A program made the position numbers and the translations under genes. From JANJUO01 sp942492935 (GTDB lineage: Bacteria; Bacteroidota; Ignavibacteria; Kapaibacteriales; UBA2268), in NCBI GenBank assembly GCA_942492935.1, contig OW818654.1:3038001-3102000 (forward strand): DNA of 64,000 nt. The letters run 5' to 3'. Below, in pieces: positions 38,006-47,048 of the stretch. How positions within the stretch are numbered: the first letter of the stretch is position 1; the number at the start of each line of letters is the position of its first letter. The notes under the pieces are model-generated. The model saw nothing but the letters and a program-made list of their open reading frames with translations. It was not told the origin of the DNA and did no database searches.

Positions 38006-38569
38006 TTAAGCTCTTAGCTCTTTTAAATATGGTTGTAAAATAGATTTCAGTTTTTGTTTCGCCCTGAAAACTCTTGATTTTGCATTTGATAATGAAATAT
38101 TGCAAGTTTCAGCGATTTCTTCGTAACTTAATCCACTGTATTCTCTTAACACGAATGCTTCTCTAAAATCATCATCTATCAATTCTAAAGAACGTGTTAT
38201 TAAATCAAGCAATTCCTTTTGTTCGTAATTTTGATTTTCTTGTAACAGAAAATCCAAATCTTCGATAGGAACAGTTGGTCGTTTATCACGTTTGTAATTA
38301 AGACATAAATTTCTGGCAATTTTCACAAGGAAGCCGGGAATATTTGAGTTCGGCATTTCATTGCTGACATTTTGATAGAATTTAATAAATGCTTCTTGAA
38401 AAATGTCCTCAGCCGCTTCTTCATTACCGATAATTCTATAGCAATAAGCGTGAAGCATAGATGAATGTCGATTATAAAGTTCCCCAAAAGCTCCATTTGC
38501 TTTTTGTTTGTCCTTCCTTAGTATGTCCACTAATTCTACGTCACTGTATTTATTGTATGTGTTACCCAT
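38006..38569 (-). CDS. ECF-type RNA polymerase sigma factor
   Basis: 187 residues. Region 2 (about 25-95) has FGELYNRHSSMLHAYCYRII, EEAAEDIFQEAFIKFYQNV and IPGFLVKIARNLCLNYKRDK. Region 4 (about 125-180) has LELIDDDFREAFVLREYSGL, SYEEIAETCNISLSNAKSRV and FRAKQKLKSILQP. ECF sigma factors are usually held inactive by a membrane anti-sigma factor encoded next to them, which fits the downstream gene at 36689. The targets are unknown; autoregulation is usual for the family. Confidence 0.93.
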   Translation of the reverse strand: MGNTYNKYSDVELVDILRKDKQKANGAFGELYNRHSSMLHAYCYRIIGNEEAAEDIFQEAFIKFYQNVSNEMPNSNIPGFLVKIARNLCLNYKRDKRPTVPIEDLDFLLQENQNYEQKELLDLITRSLELIDDDFREAFVLREYSGLSYEEIAETCNISLSNAKSRVFRAKQKLKSILQPYLKELRA

Positions 38570-39090
38570 TCACTAAAACATTTTCGTTAATTTTCACCCT
38601 TTCAATTGCAAATTACACAAGAAACCTCAAAAAGTTGCAAATTATTTTTTATTCTGTATAAAAATTGAATTAAAGTAAATTAATAGCCATATTGAAATAA
38701 AAATACGTTACTTCAATTATATTATTAAAATTTCAATATTTTTTAGAAATCTTTCAAATATAATAAATCCTTGTAGGTCTTTGCTGGATTTCTTGTAACA
38801 ATATTCATAATTTAGTTGGGAATGGTCTTTGGTAGGGATAGCATTTAAGTAGAGACAGGTCGCGACCTGTCCCTACTTAAAAAAATTTAAAAAATTCTAA
38901 TACCAATGTGATTTTCGATTATACTATATATTTTGGATGATTTTCAATTATTAATAAATCTGAATATGCACTTACAGATTTATTGATTAGAAAAAAATCT
39001 TTTCTAACTTTGCAGTCAAACATCCGATATTTTATAAATATTTAGATGTAATTTTAATAGAAATATCATCATTTACTAAACAAATGATGA
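38570..39090. other. Intergenic with a near-perfect palindrome
   Basis: A 520-base gap. At 38846-38879 lies a 34-base palindrome with core ACAGGTCGCGACCTGT and arms that continue with one mismatch, a REP-like element of a type I have seen between genes in Bacteroidota-like genomes. The rest is AT-rich with no gene seen. It must include the promoter of the ECF sigma operon and the 3' end of the ftsW transcript. Confidence 0.5.
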
Positions 39091-40254
39091 TTATTCTTCT
39101 TCTATGAACTCTTCAGATTCTGGATTATGAATTATGAGCGGTTCAGGTTTTGGATATATTCCTGATTGTGCTGAAATATTTAATAATATACCAATTTCTG
39201 CAGCATAAAAGAAAACAGCCGTACCACCATAACTAATAAATGGCATTGGCACACCAGTTGTTGGTAATACTCCAGTATTCACCCCGGCATTAACAAAAAC
39301 ATAGATAGCGAAAGTAACTAAAATACCAATTGCCAAAAAATATCCGAAATTATCTGGTGCTTTTTTTGCAATTAACATACCTCGCCAAAATACAACTGCA
39401 AATGCAAGTATAATGAAAAATAGACCCAAAAATCCAAATTCTTCACCAATAATTGAAAAAATAAAATCACCATAAGATTCTGGCAAAAACATGTGACTTT
39501 GTCTGTTTTGACCTGCACCTACTCCCCATAATCCACCATTACCCAAAGCAATTAATGCTTGATTTAATTGATAACTTACTTCAGAGCCGATGCTTTCCTC
39601 GCCCATTCCGAGAAAAGATTTTATTCTATTTAGTCTATATTCTGCACTAACAGCATAAATTAATCCTGAAACCATACCAAAAGCAAAAGTATAAAAAATG
39701 TGTAATAAATTAGTATTACCTATAAACATCATTGCTATTGCAATAAGAAAGATAACAATCATTGTAGAAAAATTTGGTTGTAATGCTATTAACAAACAAA
39801 TTAGACCTGTCCAGAATAAAAATGGCAAAAATCCACGTTCGAAATTTTTTATTACCTGTTGCTTAATTGCAAGTAATGCTGCAAAATGGATTAATAATGC
39901 AAACTTAGCCAATTCTGATGGCTGAAAACTTACAATTCCCAGATTTAACCATCTTGAAGCACCTTTTAATGAAGTTCCAACAAACAGGACTATTATTAAA
40001 AAGAACACAGCAAGAATCATTAATTTTTTAGAATGTTTCATCCAAAAATGATAATCTATCCTCGAAAATATTATCATTATTACAATACCAGCTAATATTC
40101 TTACTGTATGGCTCCAAAATAATTTATCAGAAGAACCAAAAGTATGCTCTGCCATTGTAGCACTTGCACTATAAACAAATGCTATACTAAACAGCATTAA
40201 TCCAACAATTGGAAGAAAAATCAACCAATCTATATGACCGAATTTTTTGTCCAT
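39091..40254 (-). CDS. ftsW: Peptidoglycan glycosyltransferase FtsW (SEDS family)
   Basis: A polytopic inner-membrane protein that polymerises lipid II at the division septum. SEDS landmarks: SRWLNLGIVSFQPSELAKFA, GDFIFSIIGEEFGFLG and PTTGVPMPFISYGGTAVFF. About ten membrane helices over 387 residues. The C-terminal tail is acidic (PESEEFIEEE). It follows murD by 5 bases, as in division/cell-wall clusters, so FtsW is preferred over RodA. The rest of the usual cluster (murG, murC, ftsZ) is not adjacent here. Confidence 0.92.
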   Translation of the reverse strand: MDKKFGHIDWLIFLPIVGLMLFSIAFVYSASATMAEHTFGSSDKLFWSHTVRILAGIVIMIIFSRIDYHFWMKHSKKLMILAVFFLIIVLFVGTSLKGASRWLNLGIVSFQPSELAKFALLIHFAALLAIKQQVIKNFERGFLPFLFWTGLICLLIALQPNFSTMIVIFLIAIAMMFIGNTNLLHIFYTFAFGMVSGLIYAVSAEYRLNRIKSFLGMGEESIGSEVSYQLNQALIALGNGGLWGVGAGQNRQSHMFLPESYGDFIFSIIGEEFGFLGLFFIILAFAVVFWRGMLIAKKAPDNFGYFLAIGILVTFAIYVFVNAGVNTGVLPTTGVPMPFISYGGTAVFFYAAEIGILLNISAQSGIYPKPEPLIIHNPESEEFIEEE

Positions 40255-40259
40255 AATTG

Positions 40260-41588
40260 TTATATGTTATTAACTATTTCTTTAAAAACTTCACCACGAT
40301 GTTCGTAATTTAAAAACATATCAAACGATTTACAAGCTGGAGAAAATAAAACAACCTCACCTGATTCAGCTATCATATATGATTTAATTACTGCGTCTTC
40401 CATTGTGTTGACTTTGAAAACACTTATTTTTGAACAAAAATGATTGAATATTGCATCTGCTTCTTCTCCAATAGCAATAATTGCTTTCACACCACGATTC
40501 ACCAACTCATTCAATGCAGTATAATCGTTGCCGTCTCCCCTACCACCTGCAATCCATATTAACGGTTTCTGGTAACTTGATAGTGCATACCATGTTGCGT
40601 TAATATTAGTGGCTTTAGAATCATTGATAAACTCAATGCCATTTATTGACCTCACAAACTCTAAACGATGTTCTACACCATTAAAAGTCATTAAAGCATC
40701 ACGAATATTTTCATTGCTAATTTCAAAAGCTCTTGCTGATATTGCAGCCGCCATTGAATTATATGCGTTATGAATACCGGGTAGATTTAATTCGGATAAT
40801 TTCATTAATTCCTCTTCTTCTTTATGCATTTTTATATAAATTTTGTCGTTCTTGCAGTAAATTCCCCTATTTACAGCCGACATTGAGATTTTCACAACTT
40901 CTGCATTACTTTTGTAATTCCCCTGAGAAATTGTGTCATCATCAGAATTTAAAATTAACAAATTTTTTTCATTCTGGTAAGAAGAAATTTTCCACTTTGT
41001 AAAAATATATTGTTGATAACTACCGTGATACCCCAAATGGTCAGGTGTTATATTCAATATAACAGCAACATCTGGTTTGAATGATGTAATTCTATCTAAT
41101 TGATAACTGCTTACTTCAGCTACAATTACAGTTTTATCATCAATGTTATTAACTAATGATGATAACGGTGTGCCAATATTACCAGCAGCAACAGATTTTA
41201 CACCGCTTTTGTTAAATAAATAATTAGTAAGAGACGTTGTTGTCGTTTTTCCGTTAGTTCCAGTAATTGCTATTATTGGATTTTTTAGAAATCTACTTGC
41301 GTATTCTAATTCACTTATAATTGGAATCCCTTTATTTTCAGCTTCAAGCATAATAGATGCTGAAGGTGGCACTCCCGGTGAAGTAATAATTAAATCGCAA
41401 TTTTTTATTGCTTTTTCGGAATTACCACCAAATTCATATTCAATATTGTTCTTTTCTAAAATTGAGATATTTTCAAGATAACTTTCAATTTTTTTTGATT
41501 CACTTACAAATACTTTATTATTTTGCTGATTAGCTAATAATGCAGCAGCCATTCCACTTTTAGCCGCACCTATGACAGTAATATTCAT
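40260..41588 (-). CDS. murD: UDP-N-acetylmuramoylalanine-D-glutamate ligase
   Basis: Adds D-Glu to UDP-MurNAc-L-Ala in the cytoplasm. An N-terminal Rossmann-like domain begins MNITVIGAAKSGMAAA; the SPGVPPS loop is near residue 70; the ATP loop TGTNGKTTTT is at 109-118; VAEVSSYQLD and LNITPDHLGYHG follow; the C-terminal domain has HRLEFVRSINGIEFINDSKA, IWIAGGRGDG and SPACKSFDMF. 442 residues is normal. It is upstream of ftsW with a 5-base gap and head-to-head with def. Confidence 0.96.
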   Translation of the reverse strand: MNITVIGAAKSGMAAALLANQQNNKVFVSESKKIESYLENISILEKNNIEYEFGGNSEKAIKNCDLIITSPGVPPSASIMLEAENKGIPIISELEYASRFLKNPIIAITGTNGKTTTTSLTNYLFNKSGVKSVAAGNIGTPLSSLVNNIDDKTVIVAEVSSYQLDRITSFKPDVAVILNITPDHLGYHGSYQQYIFTKWKISSYQNEKNLLILNSDDDTISQGNYKSNAEVVKISMSAVNRGIYCKNDKIYIKMHKEEEELMKLSELNLPGIHNAYNSMAAAISARAFEISNENIRDALMTFNGVEHRLEFVRSINGIEFINDSKATNINATWYALSSYQKPLIWIAGGRGDGNDYTALNELVNRGVKAIIAIGEEADAIFNHFCSKISVFKVNTMEDAVIKSYMIAESGEVVLFSPACKSFDMFLNYEHRGEVFKEIVNNI

Positions 41589-41749
41589 TTATATACCTGA
41601 TAAAAAATTAATTTCAAGAAGTTTTTTAATCACTAACATTTAAAAATAACAAAATTAATAAATTATAATTAGATTTTGTTTGTGTGAATAATAATTTTTT
41701 TTTAATTTAAATGTTTTTGTAATTGTTAAATTTCAATTGTTTATAAAAA

Positions 41750-42319
41750 ATGGCAATAATTCCAATATATAATTGTTTTCACCCAGTTTTAAGAAAGAAA
41801 ACTAATGAAATCACTGAATTTGACCAATCTTTATCAGATTTGGTTAAAAATATGTATGATACTATGTATAATGTAGGTAACGGTGTAGGTTTAGCTGGTA
41901 ATCAAGTCGGGGAGCAAAAATCTGTAATAATTATTGATACAAGTGTTGGCAGTGATAACCCAAAAACTAAGCCACTTACTCTTATCAATCCTGTAATTGA
42001 ATCATTTTCAGATGAATTAGATGAAGATTTTGAAGGATGCCTTTCTATTCCCGATATTTCGGAAAAAGTAATCAGACCTAAGGCATTACAACTGAAGTAC
42101 TTTGATTTGAATATGAAAGAACACATTAAAGAATTTGACGGATTTATTGCTCGAGTTATCCAGCATGAGGTTGACCATTTAGATGGATATTTAATTTTTG
42201 ATAAAATCTCTGCTTTAAGAAGAACTTTAATAAAAAGTAAGCTAAGAAGATTGCAAAAAGGTGAAATTATACCAGATTATCCAATGATACAACCAAATGG
42301 ATTACTTACAACTGGCTGA
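41750..42319 (+). CDS. def: Peptide deformylase
   Basis: Removes the formyl group from nascent N-terminal Met. All three motifs are present: GVGLAGNQVG (45-54), EGCLSIP with metal-ligand Cys97, and QHEVDHLDG with His139, Glu140 and His143. The length of 189 is typical. It is divergent from murD across a 160-base AT-rich gap that must hold both promoters; no strong ribosome binding site is seen. Confidence 0.96.
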   Translation: MAIIPIYNCFHPVLRKKTNEITEFDQSLSDLVKNMYDTMYNVGNGVGLAGNQVGEQKSVIIIDTSVGSDNPKTKPLTLINPVIESFSDELDEDFEGCLSIPDISEKVIRPKALQLKYFDLNMKEHIKEFDGFIARVIQHEVDHLDGYLIFDKISALRRTLIKSKLRRLQKGEIIPDYPMIQPNGLLTTG

Positions 42320-42440
42320 GATTGATAATTAACAGACAAGAAATTGAATTGTTGACTTAATAATTTTGTTTTGAGTTATCAAATTGTTAATTTTGAATTA
42401 ATGAAATTAAAAAATATAATAATTAATTTGAGATATTAAT

Positions 42441-43181
42441 ATGAAAAATTTAGAAACTTATCAATCAATAAATGATGTTGGTTGCATTTTATGTGGTGAA
42501 GATTTGCATAAACTTGATAAGCAAGTTGAAATGCACTGTGATTTTTGTGGCAAAACTGAAGTAATTTCATATTTTTGCAATAATGAACATAGCATCTGTG
42601 ATAATTGTTTGAAGATTACTCCTGAAGAATTTGTGAAAACTGTTTGCTTGAAACATAAAGGAATTGACCCAAATGCACTTGCTGTTGAGTTAATGAATTC
42701 ACCTGTTATTCCAATGCATGGTTCTGTTCATCATTTTATCGTTCCAGCAGTGATGCTTACTTGTACTATGAATTTACAAGGCAAAACTGAATTATTGGAA
42801 GAAAAATTAGATACAACTTTAGAAAGAGTTTTTGCAGAAACTCCAAGTCAATGTGAATATAGTCAAGGGACTTGTGGTGCTGCCCAAGGAGCAACTGTAT
42901 TTCTAAGTATGTTTTTAGATAGAGATTTAAATTCAGAAGATGAGTGGTCTCCTTCAAAAATACTTACCTCTAATTGTTTAAAGTTAATTGCAGAGCATGG
43001 TGGACCTCGTTGTTGCAAACGCGATACTTATTTCTCTATCAAAGCCACGGTAGAATTTCTTAAGGATAGTTTTTCAATTGAATTACCAGTTTCTGAAGCA
43101 AAATGCACATTTTCATTGAGAAATAAATCTTGTGGAAGAGAAGAATGTGTTTATTATAATCTTGCTAATTCATTAGTTTAA
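42441..43181 (+). CDS. Cysteine-rich DUF5714-like protein
   Basis: 246 residues, cytoplasmic. The N-terminus is a zinc-ribbon-like segment with CxxC pairs: CILCGEDL, CDFCGKTEV and then CNNEHSICDNCLK. The second part has MHGSVHHFIVPAVMLTC, CEYSQGTCGAAQGA, GGPRCCKRDTYFSIKA and CGREECVYYN. This matches, as far as I can recall, the DUF5714 domain, known mainly from archaea and anaerobes and sometimes fused to methyltransferases. The many Cys suggest metal or Fe-S binding. Function is unknown. It ends before a strong bidirectional hairpin. Confidence 0.65.
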   Translation: MKNLETYQSINDVGCILCGEDLHKLDKQVEMHCDFCGKTEVISYFCNNEHSICDNCLKITPEEFVKTVCLKHKGIDPNALAVELMNSPVIPMHGSVHHFIVPAVMLTCTMNLQGKTELLEEKLDTTLERVFAETPSQCEYSQGTCGAAQGATVFLSMFLDRDLNSEDEWSPSKILTSNCLKLIAEHGGPRCCKRDTYFSIKATVEFLKDSFSIELPVSEAKCTFSLRNKSCGREECVYYNLANSLV

Positions 43182-43298
43182 TTGATTATTATAAAATATA
43201 TATAAAGCAAATTGATTCTGGAACGAGTTTGTTGTGATTCATAATTATTATGGTTAATTAGAGTTTCTGAAGTAATTTTTTGAAATATAAAAAAATAA

Positions 43299-43341
43299 CC
43301 CTCCCCTTATTGAAAATTTTTTCTATCGGGGAGGTTTTTTT
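43299..43341. terminator. Bidirectional intrinsic terminator
   Basis: The G+C stem CCTCCCC (43300-43306) with GGGGAGG (43328-43334) is followed by seven T on the plus strand and preceded by an A run that gives a T tract on the minus strand. It serves the convergent genes ending at 43181 (+) and 43355 (-). Confidence 0.8.
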
Positions 43342-43354
43342 ATGTTTATAAATT

Positions 43355-44137
43355 TTAATGCCCTTTAAATTCTGCTTTTCTTTTTTCTAAAAATGCAGAA
43401 GTTCCTTCTTTAAAATCAGCAGTCCCACATATTTCACCAAATTTCTTTGATTCATAAGCAAGTCCTTCAAGTGGACTAAGATATTCAGATGCATTAATAC
43501 ATTCAACAGCACCTTTTACAGCAATCAATCCTTTTGAAAGGACTAATTGTACAAATTCTTCTGTTTTAGCCAGTAGTTCATTCAATGGATAAACTGCATT
43601 AACCAAACCAATTCTATATGCTTCTTGAGCATTAATAATATTACCTGATATAATTAATTCCATTGATTTTGCTTTTCCGATAATTCTTGTTAATCTTTGA
43701 GTTCCACCATAACCGGGTATAATTCCCAGATTAACTTCTGGCTGTCCAAATTTTGCATTTTCTGAGCAGAATCTAATATGACATGCAAGCGATAATTCAC
43801 AACCACCGCCAAGAGCAAACCCATTAACAGCTGCAATTACTGGAATATTTAAATACTCTAATCTAGCCATAACCTTTGAACCATATTCCGAAAATATTTT
43901 TCCTGACAATCCATCACTTTCGTTTAATTCTTTGATATCTGCTCCTGCTGCAAATGCTTTTTCACCTGTACCTGTTAGAATTAAAGCATAAATTTCACTA
44001 TCAAGTTCAATTTTTTGTATTGCATCATTCAATTCATCAAATAATTGTTTATTTAATGCGTTTAACTTATCTGGTCGGTTTAATGTGATAATGGCATAGT
44101 TTGATTTTTTTTCAAACAAAATTGTTTCATAATTCAT
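43355..44137 (-). CDS. Enoyl-CoA hydratase/isomerase (crotonase family)
   Basis: 260 residues, cytoplasmic. The oxyanion-hole segment AFAAGADIKEL is at about 61-71 and NGFALGGGCELSLACH at 105-120. The two catalytic glutamates of enoyl-CoA hydratase are conserved as Glu114 (GGGCEL) and Glu134 (FGQPEVNLGI), spaced by 20 as in the rat enzyme. It probably hydrates 2-trans-enoyl-CoA in fatty-acid or amino-acid degradation. An HMG-CoA lyase and an acyl-CoA synthetase lie a few kilobases away, which would fit an acyl-CoA catabolic set, but they are not one operon. Confidence 0.92.
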   Translation of the reverse strand: MNYETILFEKKSNYAIITLNRPDKLNALNKQLFDELNDAIQKIELDSEIYALILTGTGEKAFAAGADIKELNESDGLSGKIFSEYGSKVMARLEYLNIPVIAAVNGFALGGGCELSLACHIRFCSENAKFGQPEVNLGIIPGYGGTQRLTRIIGKAKSMELIISGNIINAQEAYRIGLVNAVYPLNELLAKTEEFVQLVLSKGLIAVKGAVECINASEYLSPLEGLAYESKKFGEICGTADFKEGTSAFLEKRKAEFKGH

Positions 44138-44218
44138 AAGAAATCCCCAAAAATTGATAATTTAAAGTTTTCTTAACGATTTAATTACAATTAAATTTGT
44201 TTTTTGTTGAATTAATTA

Positions 44219-45691
44219 ATGATAAAAATGAAAAAAAGTTATGCTATAATAATTATTATTTTACTTTCAATTGGAATAAATTCAAATTCTTTACTATTTT
44301 CAAAAGTAAATTCATCAAAGAAAACAAATAGTCGCGTTATTAAAAAATCAAAATCGCATCAAAAATTAAAAAAGAAGAAGCATGTAAGTCTTAAATCAAA
44401 GAAATCAAAATCACCGACTGTTACTACTAAAATCATTTTAACAGATACTTCAATTGCAGATGGCGTTCAATATACTAATATGTTGATGGGTAAAGGCAGA
44501 AACAAACATTCTGTTCATATAATAAGTGCGGATTTAAACAATGACAAAGTTGGGTTAACTGTTCTAAAAGCTAATAATATAGCATCTGATTTGGCGAAAC
44601 TACAAGAGATGACCAGAACTTATGACCATTTTTCATATAATAAAGTTGTAGCGGCTATTAACGCAAATTTTTGGAAGGCATATACTAATAACCCTATCGG
44701 TCCAACTATTGTCAATGGTGAGGTAGTAGAATTAAATCCTTACAAGGAATGGACAAGTTGTTTTATTGATGTTTCTGGTAAACCATTCATAGAAAATTTC
44801 AAAACCTCTGCTTCTATTAATACCGGTCATTCTGAAATTAATATATCAAGTATGAATAGAAGAAAAGATACAAACGGCATTGTTGTTTACAATAAATTTG
44901 CTGGACTGATGGTTCCATTGGTAAACAATAGTTCCTTAGATAAATTGACTGAACAAGCTACTTTGGAAATGTTAGAATTTGTTAATGATTCATTATACAA
45001 TGACTCCACTGAATATTTTGATTTTCAGGAGTATAGAGATAAATTAATTGCAGAGCAGAGAGCTAATTCAAATGAGCATTCACTTTACAAAGCCGTAGCA
45101 GTTTATTTGGATAAACCAACTGTAAATAAATCATTTCGAATTAAAATATTGAGTTTAGATACTGGCACAGTTTCAATTCCAGAAAATGGCATGATAATAT
45201 CATTTGGCAAAGATATTCCTTTTCATTATTATCCAAAAGTTAATTCAATTATTACAATGAATGTAAAAACTAATCATTATCCATTTACTGAATTTTCTAA
45301 TTCAATCTGCGGAACTCCACGCCTTGTTAGAAATGGAATTGCTAAGCATGAAGCATTTCAAGAGGGGTCAAAAGGTAGAAGATTTATTAATAAAGCATTA
45401 CCAAGAACAGCAATTGGTTTCGACAAAACAAAATCACAAATATATCTTGTTACAGTTGAATCATCATCAAATGGAAATAAAGCTGCAAATTTACAAGAAA
45501 TGGCTAATATAATGAAACAAATCGGCTGTTGGAACGCAATGAATTTAGATGGAGGTGGTTCAAGTTTGATGGTTGTGAATCATCAAAATGTAATGGCTAA
45601 AAACAGACCTGAATCTGGTAGAAAAATTTCAGTTGGATTTGGAATAGTAAATAAGAATGATTTAAATGCTGAAGATAAATTGAATAAATAA
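44219..45691 (+). CDS. Secreted phosphodiester glycosidase (NAGPA-like) family protein
   Basis: 490 residues with an N-terminal hydrophobic signal (about 7-28), then a strongly basic Lys/Ser stretch (30-65). The rest matches the NAGPA/DUF2233-type fold: VHIISADLNNDKVGLTVLKA, KVVAAINANFW, CGTPRLVRNGIAKHEAFQ, PRTAIGFDKTKSQIYLVTVE and the signature WNAMNLDGGGSSLMVV. Relatives remove GlcNAc from phosphodiesters or act on cell-wall sugars. The substrate here is unknown. A second in-frame ATG three codons in is an alternative start. Confidence 0.8.
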   Translation: MIKMKKSYAIIIIILLSIGINSNSLLFSKVNSSKKTNSRVIKKSKSHQKLKKKKHVSLKSKKSKSPTVTTKIILTDTSIADGVQYTNMLMGKGRNKHSVHIISADLNNDKVGLTVLKANNIASDLAKLQEMTRTYDHFSYNKVVAAINANFWKAYTNNPIGPTIVNGEVVELNPYKEWTSCFIDVSGKPFIENFKTSASINTGHSEINISSMNRRKDTNGIVVYNKFAGLMVPLVNNSSLDKLTEQATLEMLEFVNDSLYNDSTEYFDFQEYRDKLIAEQRANSNEHSLYKAVAVYLDKPTVNKSFRIKILSLDTGTVSIPENGMIISFGKDIPFHYYPKVNSIITMNVKTNHYPFTEFSNSICGTPRLVRNGIAKHEAFQEGSKGRRFINKALPRTAIGFDKTKSQIYLVTVESSSNGNKAANLQEMANIMKQIGCWNAMNLDGGGSSLMVVNHQNVMAKNRPESGRKISVGFGIVNKNDLNAEDKLNK

Positions 45692-45740
45692 AGCCCTTAC
45701 CATATTTTAGTCCATATAGACAAAGAGGCAGTTAAAAAAT

Positions 45741-46115
45741 TGTCATTCTAAACTCGTTTCAGAATCCATTCCTTAGATTTCGTCATTCCGAAAACAACGT
45801 GAGGAATCCAGTGGCTTAGCAATGCATCTATATCGCTCCTACAGAGCTTTAAAAAGTCAATACATATCCATTATATTAATTTATCGAAACAACATTGCTA
45901 AATTCAGAAACCAATTTGTATAGATTACTCAATGGAAGCTTTATCTCAATAGAATATGGATTCCTCACGGTGTTCGGAATGATAGTAATTTTCCACAATT
46001 GTCATTCTGAACTCGTTTCAGAATCAATCTCCTTGTCATTTTCAAAAAAGGATGTCCAACACTTTGAAAGTGTTGGACATCTGCATAAGTATAATTCTGA
46101 ACTCGTTTCAGAATG
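45741..46115. repeat. Cluster of REP-like palindromes
   Basis: Fills most of the 447-base gap after the glycosidase gene. Three copies of TTCTGAACTCGTTTCAGAA-type palindromes lie at 45741-45767, 45999-46026 and 46092-46115. An inverted pair, CGTCATTCCG...GTGAGGAATCC (45781-45809) and GGATTCCTCAC...CGGAATGA (45958-45983), faces each other. A copy of the GATGTCCAACACTTT palindrome is at 46051-46082, as in the 136-bp array at 35464. A short open frame here (45895-46116) only reads these repeats. Confidence 0.75.
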
Positions 46116-46138
46116 AAAAGAAGAAACAAGAGTGAACA

Positions 46139-47035
46139 TTAATATTTAATTATTCCTGCCCTATATACATAACCCTCAAGTGTCTTTCCAAAAAATTCTG
46201 ATGCCTGTTTTGAAATCTGAATTAAATTCTCAATGTTAATTTCAGTTGCAATATTGTTTCTGTTCAATGAATGTATAAAATCTTCTGTACAAACATTTCC
46301 GGCTGCAACTTTTGTAAATGGGCAACCGCCAAGTCCTCCAAATGCTGTTTCAAAATATTCTGCACCTTCTTTCATTGCAGCATAACAGTTTGCCATTCCA
46401 AGACCGTAGGTATTATGGAAATGTGATGTTAATACAACATTTTCATTCATTGATTTAATTTTACTAAACATTCTTGTTACTTTCTCGGGATAAGCATGAC
46501 CTGCTGTATCTGCTAAACTTATATTTAATATACCAGCATCTATATATTTACGAACAATATCAAATACTTTTTCTTCTGAAATATTCCCTTCAAATCCACA
46601 GCCGAATGCTGATTGAACAGATACTTGAACTCTTCTGCCTTCATTTTGTAGTTGATTTGCAATACTAATTATCCTTGATAATGCTTCATTTGTATCCATT
46701 CCCGTATTTTTTTTGCTATGAGTATCTGATGCTGACACTCCCATACAAAACATTTCAACACCACAATCAATAGCTCTATCCATTCCTTTTTCATTCAACA
46801 ACAAACCAGACAAAATTGAATTATGTGGTATTGTGGAAAAATACTTAAACAGTTCATCTGTGTCAGCCATTTGAGGAACTTTTGTTGGATGCACAAACGA
46901 GCCAATTTGAATAATATCAATATTTGAATCAATTAATTTTTGAATCCATTCTTTTTTAATATCTGTAGGAACGAGTTTGGATTCATTTTGCAAACCATCT
47001 CTCATTCCTACATCATGAATTTTAATTTTCGACAT
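46139..47035 (-). CDS. mvaB: Hydroxymethylglutaryl-CoA lyase
   Basis: Cleaves HMG-CoA to acetyl-CoA and acetoacetate, in leucine or ketone-body catabolism. The TIM-barrel start has DVGMRDGLQNE with Arg12 and Asp13. SVQSAFGCGFEGNIS, LADTAGHAYPEKV and HFHNTYG (metal-ligand His205 and His207) follow. The lyase signature GGLGGCPFTKVAAGN contains catalytic Cys238 and GNVCTED. 298 residues is normal. It starts 13 bases after the stop of the secreted PNGase F-like gene on the same strand, an odd pairing that may be only a transcriptional read-through. Confidence 0.93.
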   Translation of the reverse strand: MSKIKIHDVGMRDGLQNESKLVPTDIKKEWIQKLIDSNIDIIQIGSFVHPTKVPQMADTDELFKYFSTIPHNSILSGLLLNEKGMDRAIDCGVEMFCMGVSASDTHSKKNTGMDTNEALSRIISIANQLQNEGRRVQVSVQSAFGCGFEGNISEEKVFDIVRKYIDAGILNISLADTAGHAYPEKVTRMFSKIKSMNENVVLTSHFHNTYGLGMANCYAAMKEGAEYFETAFGGLGGCPFTKVAAGNVCTEDFIHSLNRNNIATEINIENLIQISKQASEFFGKTLEGYVYRAGIIKY

Positions 47036-47048
47036 AAATCTTTCAGTA

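Noticed and set aside
45895..46116. Open frame containing SELVSE repeats
   Set aside because: It is a translation of REP-like palindromes, not a gene.
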